From: an uncultured Myxococcales bacterium | GTDB taxonomy: Bacteria; Myxococcota_A; UBA9042 | Direction of reading: 5' to 3' | DNA: 64,000 bases | Assembly (NCBI GenBank): GCA_903842345.1 | Contig: CAIMLR010000028.1 | Span: forward strand, 306,530-370,529 | In this document: one piece after another, positions 28,501-37,125 of the stretch | How the letters are laid out: each line of letters starts with the position of its first letter | How positions within the stretch are numbered: the stretch's first letter is position 1 | The notes under the pieces: model-generated | The model's database searches: none | Seen by the model: the letters and a program-made list of their open reading frames with translations, nothing else | Told to the model about the DNA's origin: nothing | Made by a program: the position numbers and the translations under genes

Positions 28501-29482
28501 GCAGATCGACCAGGATTTTGACACGGTGCTTGCGCCCGCGGATCAGGATCGCCCGTGCGCGCGCACGGAAGGCGTCATGGAGGATTGGACCAACTTCCTG
28601 GAGCACGGCCTCGTGCGCAGCATCGTCGGCGGTTCGGACAGCCACGGCCTGAAAGGCGAGCCCGGCACGCCGCGCACGTGGATTCGCTCCAGCTCGGACA
28701 ACGTCTCGTCGATCGATCCCAAGGAAATCGCCAAGAACCTGCGCGCCGGCCAGACCGTCGCGAGCTTTGGCCCGTTCGTGGAAGTGAGCGTCGAGGGCGC
28801 GTTGCCTGGCGACACCGTCGCGGCCAAGGGCAAGACCAAGCTGAGCGTGCACGTGCGAATCCAGACGCCGTCGTGGTTTGCCGTGGATCGCTATGAAGTG
28901 TGGGTCAACGGCCACGTCGTCAAGGAAGTGAACCTGCCGGCGAGCGCGACGCGGACGGCGCTGATTGTCGACGCGGACGATACGTTTGACATCGACGTGC
29001 CGGCGGGCCGCGATTCCTGGCTGGCGATCAACGCGCTGGGCACGGCGGAGTCGACCCTGATGCGGCCGGTGCAGCTTGACGTGCCGTTTGGCGAACTGCA
29101 GTTGCCGCGCGTGGCCTCCATGGCGTTTGCCAACTTGCCGGTCATCAACGCGATTTTCTCGACGCCCGCGCGCATCCCGGACTTCTTCCCAATCTATCCG
29201 ATGGCAACGACCGGCGCGATCTTCATCGACAGCGACGGCAATGGCGTCTACGACGCGCCGCTCGCGTATCCCGCGTTCTGCGGCGCGCCGTGCAGCATCG
29301 ACACGGGCAAAATCACCGCGGGCGGCAGCAAGGACAAGGACTGCAAGAGCATCCAGGGCGACTTTGTCTGCTTGAAGCCGGAAGGCATCTGCGGCCTCGA
29401 CGTCCCCGGCGTGTGCAGCATCTACGACGCGGAGACCAAGGCCGCCCTCCACGGCACCTTTGGCTTCCACGGCGGCAAGTAG
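25577..29482 (+). CDS. Very large lipoprotein with PHP-type metallohydrolase domain (CehA/McbA-like)
   Basis: The 1301-residue product has lipobox LTAC (Cys26). Residues ~45-420 are beta-rich, with a small Cys cluster (CKTDAACESANMKC, CQCKSMTELGC), and are followed by Ig/carboxypeptidase-regulatory-like segments. The PHP domain starts at DFHLHA (His684, His686), continues with STDHD (Asp716) and HPRDG (His802), and closes with GGSDSHG (Asp1021). These are the four metal-ligand motifs of PHP phosphoesterase/hydrolases. The relation to CehA/McbA enzymes, which split carbaryl-type esters, is by motif spacing only. The C-terminal ~250 residues include a beta domain and a Cys-rich end. Predicted surface metallohydrolase, substrate unknown. 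Confidence 0.8.
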   Translation: MRHWRFKTGVRSIVTLLALALGLTACDNTDTSLLRAHKAANRNELVGGPVAYADTGDFVLENDKIRVAILGVERSWGPGIYGGSLVDADIRRSDSRFPSGSGRDRFAEIFPFANLLVPAPIGTQVTVLSDGSDGKTATVRVEGVGMFLFDGLGILRRDKTALAALYSDPKTSVHFRTDYTLQPGESFVRMKTWVIMDAEAATEHNDIPGSTCKTDAACESANMKCAAGTDGKSTCQCKSMTELGCAGKVCSANGQIAHQFDAYGCETCECSETLPMDYATGAESVFGIILGDSALAAPVKRAGVGAGDFVFFGNQNDIFVPGHGYDEEKPIWDGLFANVDLFAHPLNFDFVSAAGGDVSYAYFSKKIKAADKDPVVLVPVFTSAATAFVTASLQCDFHRDCSAADAPANCADLEAASVACQTSRVYEFERYLAVGAGDIGSVSDIVFSGRGTPTGTVKGYVRWRDSGANATNATVFVLRDPDPTKTWQTADDVIEANRRIDHSPSVLNAIDADVGLSPVEDGTFSATLPAGHYVLVAMDEKKVVVGDPVQIEVKVGETNVTAPSLPTPAIVHVSATDGAGTALPVKATVVKLGADGKPLWRDGGRRPYFGQGRLGDGVQFLGFAMNGKFDIPLQAGNYQVVVSHGPEYGILNTNVTLADGDDKPLQATLLREVNTAGWVSTDFHLHAEPSFDSGMPLATRVATIAAEGLEYVASTDHDVLSNYQPFIEDFGIQEWLKAVVGSEVSTLEIGHYIGFPLKYNALDVPSHGSVDWYCQQSQGIVNNILAKSGFTSDDKPSTIVAHPRDGFLGWAAQGGVNAYSLQRTLSSLENANPVLRTMGCDFDAMEMYNGKRFDMVHTPTAGEVMIFERCIYRIDHATTVAGLNSACPELTDPKHSDRGLTMSPLATCPGDEATTDWLTCQHRYRIAAAQFVSSEILIRTASEADAWLAESAKPDGVTTVDTLSKLCTFNDAAKAQIDQDFDTVLAPADQDRPCARTEGVMEDWTNFLEHGLVRSIVGGSDSHGLKGEPGTPRTWIRSSSDNVSSIDPKEIAKNLRAGQTVASFGPFVEVSVEGALPGDTVAAKGKTKLSVHVRIQTPSWFAVDRYEVWVNGHVVKEVNLPASATRTALIVDADDTFDIDVPAGRDSWLAINALGTAESTLMRPVQLDVPFGELQLPRVASMAFANLPVINAIFSTPARIPDFFPIYPMATTGAIFIDSDGNGVYDAPLAYPAFCGAPCSIDTGKITAGGSKDKDCKSIQGDFVCLKPEGICGLDVPGVCSIYDAETKAALHGTFGFHGGK

Positions 29483-29490
29483 AGGCGGGC

Positions 29491-29691
29491 ATGACGGACG
29501 CCACTGAACCGCTGCCGCCGGACGAACTGCTGGCGGATGCCGCGCCGAACGACGACGAGATCGCGCGCGCAGAGGCCAAGCCGCCGCTGTACCGCGTATT
29601 TCGCGGGGCGCTTTACGTGACGTACATGGTGGTTGTCGTGTGGTTCTGCCTGTCGATGATCGTCGGCGTCTACCGCTCGTTCATGCAGTAG
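29491..29691 (+). CDS. Small single-span membrane protein
   Basis: This 66-residue protein has an acidic N-terminus (PPDELLADAAPNDDE) and one membrane segment (VTYMVVVVWFCLSMIVGVY) near the C-terminus. It starts eight bases after the PHP lipoprotein stop, with GAGGCGGG upstream, so it probably belongs to the same transcript. No family recognised; codon use looks like its neighbours. Confidence 0.65.
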   Translation: MTDATEPLPPDELLADAAPNDDEIARAEAKPPLYRVFRGALYVTYMVVVVWFCLSMIVGVYRSFMQ

Positions 29692-29697
29692 CCGGGG

Positions 29698-30141
29698 CTA
29701 ACCCGCGCCGGTGCCAGTCGTCAGATTGGGCAGCTTGAACCAGCGCTGGATCCGCACATAGTTCGCACCAAACAGCCACGTGCCCAGCAGCGCGCCAAAG
29801 AGCGCGGCGATCGCAAAGACCTTGCCTTCGCCGAGCGTCACCAGGATGGGACCCGGGCACATGCCGGTCATCGCCCAGCCGATCCCGAACAGCAGACCGC
29901 CGGGAATGCTGCCGCCGTGGATCGGCTTGGCGGCGAGGTGAATCGGCTGACCGGTGAGCGTGCGGCCGTAGCGGCCCAGCAGCCAGAGGCCCGGCGCGGT
30001 GAGGCCAACGCCGACAGCGAGCAAGCCGTACATGTGGAACGAATCGAAGAGGAACATGTGCTGGATGACGTCGAAGTCGGCGGCGCCGCTGCGGCTGAGC
30101 AGGAAGCCAAAGGCGACGGACAGGATGAAGACGAGAATCAT
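29698..30141 (-). CDS. YeeE/YedE-type sulphur transporter, C-terminal half (DUF6691)
   Basis: This 147-residue protein has about four membrane segments. SIPGGLLFGIGWAMTGMCPGP carries the conserved Cys of YeeE/YedE proteins, which import thiosulphate in E. coli (TsuA). Here the transporter is split into two genes, each with one half of the inverted repeat; this is the second. The upstream partner ends nine bases before this start, with AAGGA between them. Role: inner-membrane uptake of thiosulphate or a similar reduced sulphur compound. Confidence 0.85.
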   Translation of the reverse strand: MILVFILSVAFGFLLSRSGAADFDVIQHMFLFDSFHMYGLLAVGVGLTAPGLWLLGRYGRTLTGQPIHLAAKPIHGGSIPGGLLFGIGWAMTGMCPGPILVTLGEGKVFAIAALFGALLGTWLFGANYVRIQRWFKLPNLTTGTGAG

Positions 30142-30150
30142 GGTGAGTCC

Positions 30151-30645
30151 TTACGGCGCGATGACGCGCCAGAGCAGGTTGGCCGTGATGATGCCGCTGG
30201 CCATGAACGCGAGGACGCTGGCGATGCTGCCGGGCTGCAACCGCGCCATGCCGTAGATGCCGTGGCCACTCGTGCAGCCGCCCGCCATGCGCGTGCCCAC
30301 GCCGGTGAGGAGCCCGCCGGCGAAGAACCAGACGACCTTGGCGGCGTGATCGAGGTGGAGGTGCGTGTCCAGCATCCCGGCGTCCCAAGTGGGCTGCCAG
30401 CCGCCAGACGTGAGCGACGACAAGAGTCCGCCGCAAATCAGGCCGGCGAACATGACAATCCGCCAGTGCGACTTGAGCTCAGCGCGGCCAAAGTACGGGG
30501 CGTTGCTCCCGAGCGAACAGACTTCTTCCAGGCCGGTCGAAACGCCCAGCGCGCGGTTTCCCACGGCTTGCAGGGTCAGCGTGATTCCGGCGATGCCGGC
30601 CCCCGCGATGGCAAAGTGCCAGGGTTCGAGATCGTGCAGCAGCAT
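30151..30645 (-). CDS. YeeE/YedE-type sulphur transporter, N-terminal half
   Basis: The 164-residue product starts at ATG 30645 with GAGG just upstream. About four or five membrane segments are visible. The hallmark GGCTSGHGIYGMARL, near residue 125, carries the sulphur-relay Cys. It pairs with the DUF6691 protein directly downstream to make one pore. A longer in-frame extension to 31089 runs over the divergent phospholipase gene and is not real. The 177 bases to that gene should hold promoters for both directions. Confidence 0.86.
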   Translation of the reverse strand: MLLHDLEPWHFAIAGAGIAGITLTLQAVGNRALGVSTGLEEVCSLGSNAPYFGRAELKSHWRIVMFAGLICGGLLSSLTSGGWQPTWDAGMLDTHLHLDHAAKVVWFFAGGLLTGVGTRMAGGCTSGHGIYGMARLQPGSIASVLAFMASGIITANLLWRVIAP

Positions 30646-30822
30646 GGCATCCTCAAGCGGCAACGGCGGCCGCATGCGCCAGTTTGGCACCCGCAGGCGA
30701 TCCTGCCAAATCGGCGCACGGAACCGGTCAGAAACGCCAAAGCAATGCCGCGGGTTGCCGACTTTCACCAGCGGCGCGACACTCGCGCGTTGGGCGCCAT
30801 TGCCTGGGTTTGGGAGGGTGAC

Positions 30823-32763
30823 ATGGGTCAGGGAACGCGTCGGTGGTTCTTGCAGCAGTCTGCGCTGCGCGGTGCGGGTCTTGCTGCCTTGGCCGCGCTT
30901 CCGCCGTCCTTGGCGTGTCAGGCGCAGAAGCCGGCGCGGCGGGGCGACCTTTCCCAGATCGCCCACGTCGTCGTCTTCATGCAGGAGAATCGCTCCTTTG
31001 ATCAGTATTTTGGCACGCTCTCGGGTGTGCGCGGCTTTGCCGATCGCCATCCGCTGTCGCTTGCGGCGGGCGGCAACGTCTTTGGCCAACCGGGCAAGCA
31101 GGGCCGCGTCTGGCCGTTCCGCTTGGCTTCAGGCACCACGTCGGGGCAATGCGTCGCCGACGTGAACCACGACTGGTTCACCGGGCTCACCGCGCGCGAT
31201 GATGGCCGCATGGACGCGTGGATCACGGCCAAGGGCTTGAACAGTATGGGCTATTACAACCGCCAGGACATTCCTTTCCACCACGCGCTGGCCGACGCGT
31301 TCACGCTCTGTGACCACTCGTTTTGCTCGGTGAATACGTCGACAAACCCGAACCGCCTCTACCTGTGGTCGGGCACCAGCGACGCCGCTGGCAAGTTCCA
31401 GGGTCCGGTGATGACCAATGACGCCAAGGCGCGCTACACGTGGACGACCTACCCGGAGCGCCTCCAGGCCGCGGGCGTCTCGTGGCGCGTTTATCAGGAA
31501 GCGGACAACTTTGACGACAACGCGCTTGCGTGGTTCGCCAATTTTCAGGACGCACCGGTCGGATCGCCGCTCTATGAGAACGGCATGAAGCGCCGCGCCC
31601 GCCAGGCTTTTGCCGACGACGTGGCCAACGACGCGCTCCCGGCCGTTTCCTGGATCATCGCCCCCGCGCCGCTTTCCGAGCACGCCAAGTCGGCGCCGAA
31701 CAAGGGCGCGGATTTGACGAAGAGCTATCTGGACGCGCTGGCCAAGAATCCGGCGGTCTGGGAAAAGACCGTTTTCCTCTACACGATGGACGAAAACGGC
31801 GGATTCTATGACCACGTGCTGCCGCCGACCGCGCCGGTGGGCACGCCGGACGAATACGCCATGGACCTGCCGATCGGCTTGGGCGTGCGCGTCCCGACGA
31901 TCGTGATTTCACCTTTCAGCACGGGTGGATCCGTGTGCAGCGAGGTGTTTGATCACACGTCGATTCTGCGACTCCTTGAGAAATTCACCGGCGTGCAGGA
32001 GCCAAACATCAGCACGTGGCGGCGATCGATCTGTGGCGACCTGCTCGCGACGCTGGATCTGGATGCGAGTCCCGGCGGGTTTCCGGGAACGCTGCCTGCG
32101 ACCGCGCCGCTCGCGGCCGCTGCCGACGTTGATTGCGCCACGCTGCCGGCTGCCGCGCCGGGTGGTGAAAGCGCCGTGCCTGCCGTCGAGCCGGGAACGC
32201 GGCCGCTCCGGCCGTTGCCATATTTGCCTGAGGCGGAGTGCAGCATCGATGGCGCGGGCAACGTGACCGTCGCGCTCGCGAACGCGGGGACTTCGGCGTT
32301 TCCGCTCTCCGTGCATGGCCTTGCCGGTGTCGACGACCTGCCGCGGTTTGTGACCGTCGCGCCGGGCGGCACAGCGAAGGAAACGTACGCGACCGGCGTG
32401 GATGGCGCGTTCGCGCTGGAAATCCATGGCGTGAACAGCTTTTTCCGGCGCTTTGTCGGCAGCGCGCTGACGGCGGGTGGCGATCCGCGCGTGGCGCTCG
32501 CGCTGGATCCGGCGGGTGAATCGGCGCAACTCAGCCTCCACAATCCCGGCAATGCGCCGCTTGCTGTGCAGGTGCTGGACGCGGTTTCCGGCAAGACGGC
32601 GACGCAAACGCTGGCGGCCAATGCGTCGCAGGCCATCGCGCTGGCGCTGCAGGACCGCTGGTACGACGTTGCCGTGCAGGTAGTGGGGCAATCGGCTGAG
32701 CGGTTCACCTGGACGTACGCCGGGCACCTGGAAGGGACGTTGAGCCGGACGCGCGGGGGCTGA
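30823..32763 (+). CDS. Tat-exported phospholipase C / acid-phosphatase family protein
   Basis: This 646-residue protein has a twin-arginine leader (TRRWFLQQSALRGAGLAALAAL). The phosphoesterase domain opens with HVVVFMQENRSFDQYFGTLSG (metal ligand Glu/Asn and the nucleophile region). CDHSFCSVNTSTNPNR and YTMDENGGFYDHVLPPTAP supply the remaining metal ligands, and FDHTSILRLLE closes it. Two C-terminal DUF756-like beta domains (about residues 470-640) follow. This is the PlcH/PlcN architecture; the enzymes hydrolyse phosphatidylcholine or related headgroups outside the cytoplasm. The start follows GGGAGGGTG. Confidence 0.88.
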   Translation: MGQGTRRWFLQQSALRGAGLAALAALPPSLACQAQKPARRGDLSQIAHVVVFMQENRSFDQYFGTLSGVRGFADRHPLSLAAGGNVFGQPGKQGRVWPFRLASGTTSGQCVADVNHDWFTGLTARDDGRMDAWITAKGLNSMGYYNRQDIPFHHALADAFTLCDHSFCSVNTSTNPNRLYLWSGTSDAAGKFQGPVMTNDAKARYTWTTYPERLQAAGVSWRVYQEADNFDDNALAWFANFQDAPVGSPLYENGMKRRARQAFADDVANDALPAVSWIIAPAPLSEHAKSAPNKGADLTKSYLDALAKNPAVWEKTVFLYTMDENGGFYDHVLPPTAPVGTPDEYAMDLPIGLGVRVPTIVISPFSTGGSVCSEVFDHTSILRLLEKFTGVQEPNISTWRRSICGDLLATLDLDASPGGFPGTLPATAPLAAAADVDCATLPAAAPGGESAVPAVEPGTRPLRPLPYLPEAECSIDGAGNVTVALANAGTSAFPLSVHGLAGVDDLPRFVTVAPGGTAKETYATGVDGAFALEIHGVNSFFRRFVGSALTAGGDPRVALALDPAGESAQLSLHNPGNAPLAVQVLDAVSGKTATQTLAANASQAIALALQDRWYDVAVQVVGQSAERFTWTYAGHLEGTLSRTRGG

Positions 32764-32789
32764 TGCCGCGTGCCAACACAGCCTGCCCG

Positions 32790-32811
32790 CCCCGCCTAAC
32801 CGAACGCGGGG
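32790..32811. terminator. Hairpin after the phospholipase gene
   Basis: CCCCGC (32790-32795) pairs with GCGGGG (32806-32811) around a ten-base loop, 26 bases past the phospholipase stop. No T-run follows, so Rho-independent function is uncertain. Confidence 0.35.
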
Positions 32812-32866
32812 ACTTCCGCCGCGCCCGCCTTTCTGTTCAACTATCGGCCCCCGGGAGGCGTGCGTT

Positions 32867-35800
32867 TTGACCGTTCCAGTGACCCAGACTTCGCAGACGC
32901 CCACGCCGCAACGCGCTTTCACTGAGCAGGCGCTGCGCTGGATGCGCTCGCTGTTTGGCATGAAGCGGATCGACCAGCCGGTCCTTGCCCAGTCCGCGCC
33001 GCTGTTTGCGGTCGTGACGGCCGCCAGCGTCGTCATCGCCACGTTCACCCGCGCCGTCTTTCTGACCGATCACGAAACCAAGATGCTGCCGTGGATGTTC
33101 CTCGGCTCGTCCGTGTTCACCGCCGTGGTGTCCATCGCGTACGTCGGAATCATGGCGCGCACGTCGCTGACGCGCCGCTTCCTTGGCCTGCTGCTGCTGG
33201 CGCAAATCTCCTTTGCCGCGCTGCACTTGGCCTATCCGCTGCACCCCAAGGGCATCGCACTTGTGCAACTGGTGTGGTGCACCGGCATCGCCAACCTCAT
33301 CCTGCTGCAAAGCTGGAACATGATGTCCGCGCTCGTGCCGTCGCGGCAGGGCAAGCGGCTGTTTCCGGTCCTCGCGGCGGTCTCGACTTTGGGCGCGGCG
33401 GCGGGCGGCGGCATGGTCAGCCTGGTCCTGAGCCGCGGCATGGAAGCGCGCAATCTGCTGTGGCTGGTGCTGGCGCTGCTGGCGTGGCCGCTGTGGAAGG
33501 TGCCGCGCATCGTGCGTACGGTCACGGGCCTGACCGCGGATGCGGGCGAGGAACAGACGCAAGTCGCGCGCACGCCGTCGGGTGAGCTCCGCAAGGATCG
33601 CGGCAGCGACATCCTCCGCGGTTTCCGCAATATCCGCGACACGCCGCTCCTGCTTCGCCTCGCGCTGCTGGTGTTCCTGCTGCAGGTCGCGTCGCTCATC
33701 CTCGACTACCAGTTCTCCACGGAACTGAAGGCGCGCTACGTCCACAACAAGGAGTCGATCGCCGGCTTCCTCGGCACGTACTACGCCATCTCCAACTTCG
33801 TCGCGTTCTTCGTCGCGCTCATGGCAACCGGCCGCATCGTCCGCGTCGTCGGCATCGGCGTGGCCATCTCCGCCAGCGCCATCATCATCGGCTGTGGCAG
33901 CTTGCTCTACATGGTCTCCAAGACGCACGAGCTGCCGTACGCGTTCTGGGCCATCGTCGCGACGTCTTTCATGGAGCGCATTGGCCAATTTGCCCTGACG
34001 CGCAACGCGATGCAGATGCTGGTGATGCCGCTTGAAGCCAAGAAGGGCGAGCGCGCCAAGACGCTGATTGACGGCGTGGTCTATCGCGTGGGCACCGCGT
34101 CGGTCTCGATTGCGCTGCTCCTCATGGCGCCGACCGCGGCGCAGCTCGGGCTTTTGTCCTGGGGCACCGCGCTTGCGTGCATTGGCGTCGTGATTCTGGG
34201 TCTCGCGATGGCGCCGCACTACCGCCGCGCCTTGTTTGAGGGCCTGCGCGCGCGGCGCGTCGATTCGGATGCCGATCCGCAGACCCAGGAGTTGCTGCAG
34301 CAAAATGCCCTTCGCGAAGCGCAGGCGCGGTTGCGGGCGGAGCGGCCCCAGGAGATCGTCCAGGCGCTGGAGATGGTGCGGGAAATGCGCCTCGCCGTGG
34401 AGGTCAACGACCTGATGCCGGCGGCCCGCAATCCCGATCCGGAAGTGGCGCGCCGCGCTTTGGAAGTGATGAGCGAAATGGGCATGAAGCCGGAGCGGCA
34501 GCTGCTGCTGGCGCTGCTGACCCGGGACAAGGCCGCGCCGGTGCTGCGCGAGTGCTTGCGCCTGTTGACCCACTATCCGGACAAGGGGCTGATTCCGCTG
34601 GTGTCGCCGTTCATGCAGCACGACGACCTTGCCGTGGCCCGTTTGGCGGTCATGTGGATGCGCAGCGCGGGTGGCGAACACGTGACGTCCCGCATCCACC
34701 GCGACCTGATTGACGACCTGCGCAGCCAAACGAGCGGTCGGCGGGCGCGCGCGGCGTTCATCTCCGGCGGCTACCACAACGATCCGGCTTTTGACCTCGT
34801 GTCCATGATCGACGATCCGTCGATGGAGGTGCGCCTGAACGCGGTGCAGTCGATGGGCCAGATTGGCTCGCCGGAATTCATCGACCCGCTGATCAAGGCG
34901 CTGGGGCAGGCGGACCTCGTGCCGGCCGCGTCGCAGGCGCTCCTGCGCTTTGGCCCGCCGCTTGTGGGGGCGCTGGCGGAGATCATCGCGGAGCGGCCGC
35001 CGCACCCGGCGATTCAGCTGCGGCTCTTTCGCGTGGTGGAGCGGTTTGGCACCAATGAAGCGCGCGATTTCCTGATGCAGCAGCTGTTGCCGTCCCATGA
35101 GACGGTGGTGCGCGACGGCGCGGTGCAATCGCTGTGGCGTATGGCGCGCGAGCCGGAGCGGCCGCGGCCGCCGCGCACGTGGCTGACCAACCAGCTGCTC
35201 AAGGAGATCGACCGCCTCAGGCGTTTCCAGGTCATCGAGCTCATCACGGCGGGCGAGTCCTTGCGCCACAAGTTCTTCCAGGCGGAGCTCGGCGCGCTGC
35301 GCATCCAGGCGGAGTCGCGCGGTTTTCGCCTGCTCGGGCTGCTGCATTCGCGCGCCGCTATGCACCGCGCGTTCATGTACTACCGCAGCACGCAACAGCG
35401 CGTGCGGTCCAACGCGATTGAACTGCTGGATCAGCACCTCACGGAGCCGGAGCTCAAGCCGTTCGTCGCGCTTGTGGAGCAGCGGCAGGACGCCGCGCTT
35501 GCCGGCCCGGCTGACGGCGCGACGATGATGAACATGGGTGCGGTTTCGCTCGATCTGAACGTGCTGCTGAGGGAAGAGACGTGGCTCGCGCGCGTGTGGC
35601 AGTGGGTGGAAGCGCCCAAGGGGGACAAGATGGCCCGCGATCCGATGGATATGGTGTTCCTGTTGAAGGCGGTTCCGCTGTTCAGCGACCTGAGCGGCGA
35701 GCAGCTGCTGCCGCTGACGGACATTGTCCAACAGGTGCACGTGGAGCAGGGCGAGCTTGTGTTCGCGGAAGGCGAGCCTGGCGACCATCTGTACGTCATC

Positions 35801-36091
35801 GTCGAGGGCGAAGTGGACGTGCTGAATGGCGGCGAGCGGCGCGCGTCGCTGCGGGTCAAGGAATGCTTTGGCGAAATGGCGTTGCTGGATGCGTCACCGC
35901 GGTCCGCGTCCTGCCGCGCCCACACGAACCTGGAACTGCTGGCAATCGCCCGCGACGATTTTCAGGATCTGCTAGACTTGCACCCCGCTCTGGCGCGCGG
36001 CGTCATTCGCGTGCTCACTCAACGCTTGCGTGCTGCCAATGAGCACGCGGCAGAAGCCAAACCGGCGCTTCAAGGCAAGACGGCATCTTGA
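32867..36091 (+). CDS. Nucleotide-transporter-like membrane protein fused to HEAT repeats and cNMP-binding domain
   Basis: This 1074-residue protein starts at TTG 32867, with GGGAGG eight bases upstream. Residues ~40-460 hold about eleven or twelve membrane segments arranged like the MFS/ATP-ADP translocase (NTT) group. Residues ~480-880 are helical HEAT-like repeats (VRLNAVQSMGQIGSPEFIDPL, VVRDGAVQSLWRMA). Residues ~925-1050 form a cyclic-nucleotide-binding fold (GELVFAEGEPGDHLYVIVEGE, then FGEMALLDASPRSASCRA, the phosphate-binding cassette). A second-messenger-gated transporter or membrane scaffold is the natural reading. The NTT substrate residues were not checked, so ATP/ADP exchange is not claimed. 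The methyltransferase gene overlaps its stop (TTGA). Confidence 0.8.
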   Translation: MTVPVTQTSQTPTPQRAFTEQALRWMRSLFGMKRIDQPVLAQSAPLFAVVTAASVVIATFTRAVFLTDHETKMLPWMFLGSSVFTAVVSIAYVGIMARTSLTRRFLGLLLLAQISFAALHLAYPLHPKGIALVQLVWCTGIANLILLQSWNMMSALVPSRQGKRLFPVLAAVSTLGAAAGGGMVSLVLSRGMEARNLLWLVLALLAWPLWKVPRIVRTVTGLTADAGEEQTQVARTPSGELRKDRGSDILRGFRNIRDTPLLLRLALLVFLLQVASLILDYQFSTELKARYVHNKESIAGFLGTYYAISNFVAFFVALMATGRIVRVVGIGVAISASAIIIGCGSLLYMVSKTHELPYAFWAIVATSFMERIGQFALTRNAMQMLVMPLEAKKGERAKTLIDGVVYRVGTASVSIALLLMAPTAAQLGLLSWGTALACIGVVILGLAMAPHYRRALFEGLRARRVDSDADPQTQELLQQNALREAQARLRAERPQEIVQALEMVREMRLAVEVNDLMPAARNPDPEVARRALEVMSEMGMKPERQLLLALLTRDKAAPVLRECLRLLTHYPDKGLIPLVSPFMQHDDLAVARLAVMWMRSAGGEHVTSRIHRDLIDDLRSQTSGRRARAAFISGGYHNDPAFDLVSMIDDPSMEVRLNAVQSMGQIGSPEFIDPLIKALGQADLVPAASQALLRFGPPLVGALAEIIAERPPHPAIQLRLFRVVERFGTNEARDFLMQQLLPSHETVVRDGAVQSLWRMAREPERPRPPRTWLTNQLLKEIDRLRRFQVIELITAGESLRHKFFQAELGALRIQAESRGFRLLGLLHSRAAMHRAFMYYRSTQQRVRSNAIELLDQHLTEPELKPFVALVEQRQDAALAGPADGATMMNMGAVSLDLNVLLREETWLARVWQWVEAPKGDKMARDPMDMVFLLKAVPLFSDLSGEQLLPLTDIVQQVHVEQGELVFAEGEPGDHLYVIVEGEVDVLNGGERRASLRVKECFGEMALLDASPRSASCRAHTNLELLAIARDDFQDLLDLHPALARGVIRVLTQRLRAANEHAAEAKPALQGKTAS

Positions 36092-37029
36092 AAAACAAAA
36101 AACAACAGCAGGCTGGCAAATCGCGGCAGACAACTCCAGCCGCCCGCGTCCAGCGCGAGTTGCTGCCGGAACAGTCGACGGAGCTCCTGAAGGAGCTGCA
36201 CATCCTGACCCGCGATGGCCAATTGAACGCCGATTCGCGGCGCAAGCTCAAGCAAATCAATCATTTGGCCAACCTGCTGACGCCGGATCTGGAGCGGCTC
36301 TTTGGCGAGGATCGCGATCCGCTGATCATCGACGCGGGCGCCGGCAACGGCTACTTGGGCTTTGTGCTCTACGAACTCTGGTGCCAGCCCAACGGTCGCG
36401 GCACCGTGCTGAATCTGGAGCTGCGCGAGGACCTCGTGACCCGGGCGCGCGAGCGGGCGACAACGCTGGGCTACGAACGCATGGTGTACGAGCAGCAGGC
36501 GGTCGCGGAGTTGGTGCCGCATGAGGCGCTGGATCGCCCGCCGGTGTGGCACGATCGCCCGGTTGACGCGGTCGTGGCGCTCCACGCGTGCGATACGGCG
36601 ACGGATGACGCCATCGAGTTGGGCATTCGCGCTGGCGCGTCGGTCATCGCCGTGGTGCCGTGCTGTCAGGCGGAGATCGCGCGCCTGCTCGCGGGTACGG
36701 CCGTGCATGCGCCCGCGGGTGCGCTGTGGCGCCACCCGATTCACCGCCGCGAATTCGGCGCCAACCTGACCAACGTCATCCGCGCGCACGTCCTGGAGGC
36801 GTTCGGGTATCAGGTGACGGTGACGGAGCTGACCGGCTGGGAGCACTCGCTCAAGAACGAGCTGATCCTCGCGCGCAAGGTGCAGCGGCGCAATGGCTTG
36901 GCGCTCAAGCACTTGCAGCAGTTGCTCGCGGGCCTGCCGTACCTGCCGATGGGCCTGCTGGAGCGGCTGTTGCCCGCGGAGCCGGAGGCTTCAGAGTCGT
37001 TGGCAGAGATGGCGGCGGCGGAAGCGTAG
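36088..37029 (+). CDS. Class I SAM-dependent methyltransferase (Methyltransf_32-like)
   Basis: The 313-residue product starts at TTG 36088, overlapping the previous stop by four bases. After a basic N-terminus (KNKKQQQAGKSRQ) it has the AdoMet motif I, LIIDAGAGNGYLGFVLYEL, and then the family-typical HACDTATDDAIELGIRAGA and VVPCCQAEIARLL. HPIHRREFGANLTNVIRAHVLEAFGY is also conserved in this group. Related proteins include METTL25-like and other uncharacterised RNA or protein methylases. The substrate is unknown. Coupling to the transporter-like gene suggests co-expression. Confidence 0.8.
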   Translation: MKNKKQQQAGKSRQTTPAARVQRELLPEQSTELLKELHILTRDGQLNADSRRKLKQINHLANLLTPDLERLFGEDRDPLIIDAGAGNGYLGFVLYELWCQPNGRGTVLNLELREDLVTRARERATTLGYERMVYEQQAVAELVPHEALDRPPVWHDRPVDAVVALHACDTATDDAIELGIRAGASVIAVVPCCQAEIARLLAGTAVHAPAGALWRHPIHRREFGANLTNVIRAHVLEAFGYQVTVTELTGWEHSLKNELILARKVQRRNGLALKHLQQLLAGLPYLPMGLLERLLPAEPEASESLAEMAAAEA

Positions 37030-37125
37030 GCGCCGTCACCAAGATTGGACGTGACGCGCGCGGCGAATCGGGGTATGTCGCCGGCACTTTCTGCGGCAAG
37101 CCTCCGCCGCACGCATCGACTCGCC

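Noticed and set aside
32837..35788. 983-residue minus-strand open frame
   Set aside because: Antisense shadow of the HEAT/cNMP fusion gene, composed of Arg/His/Gln runs with no domain.
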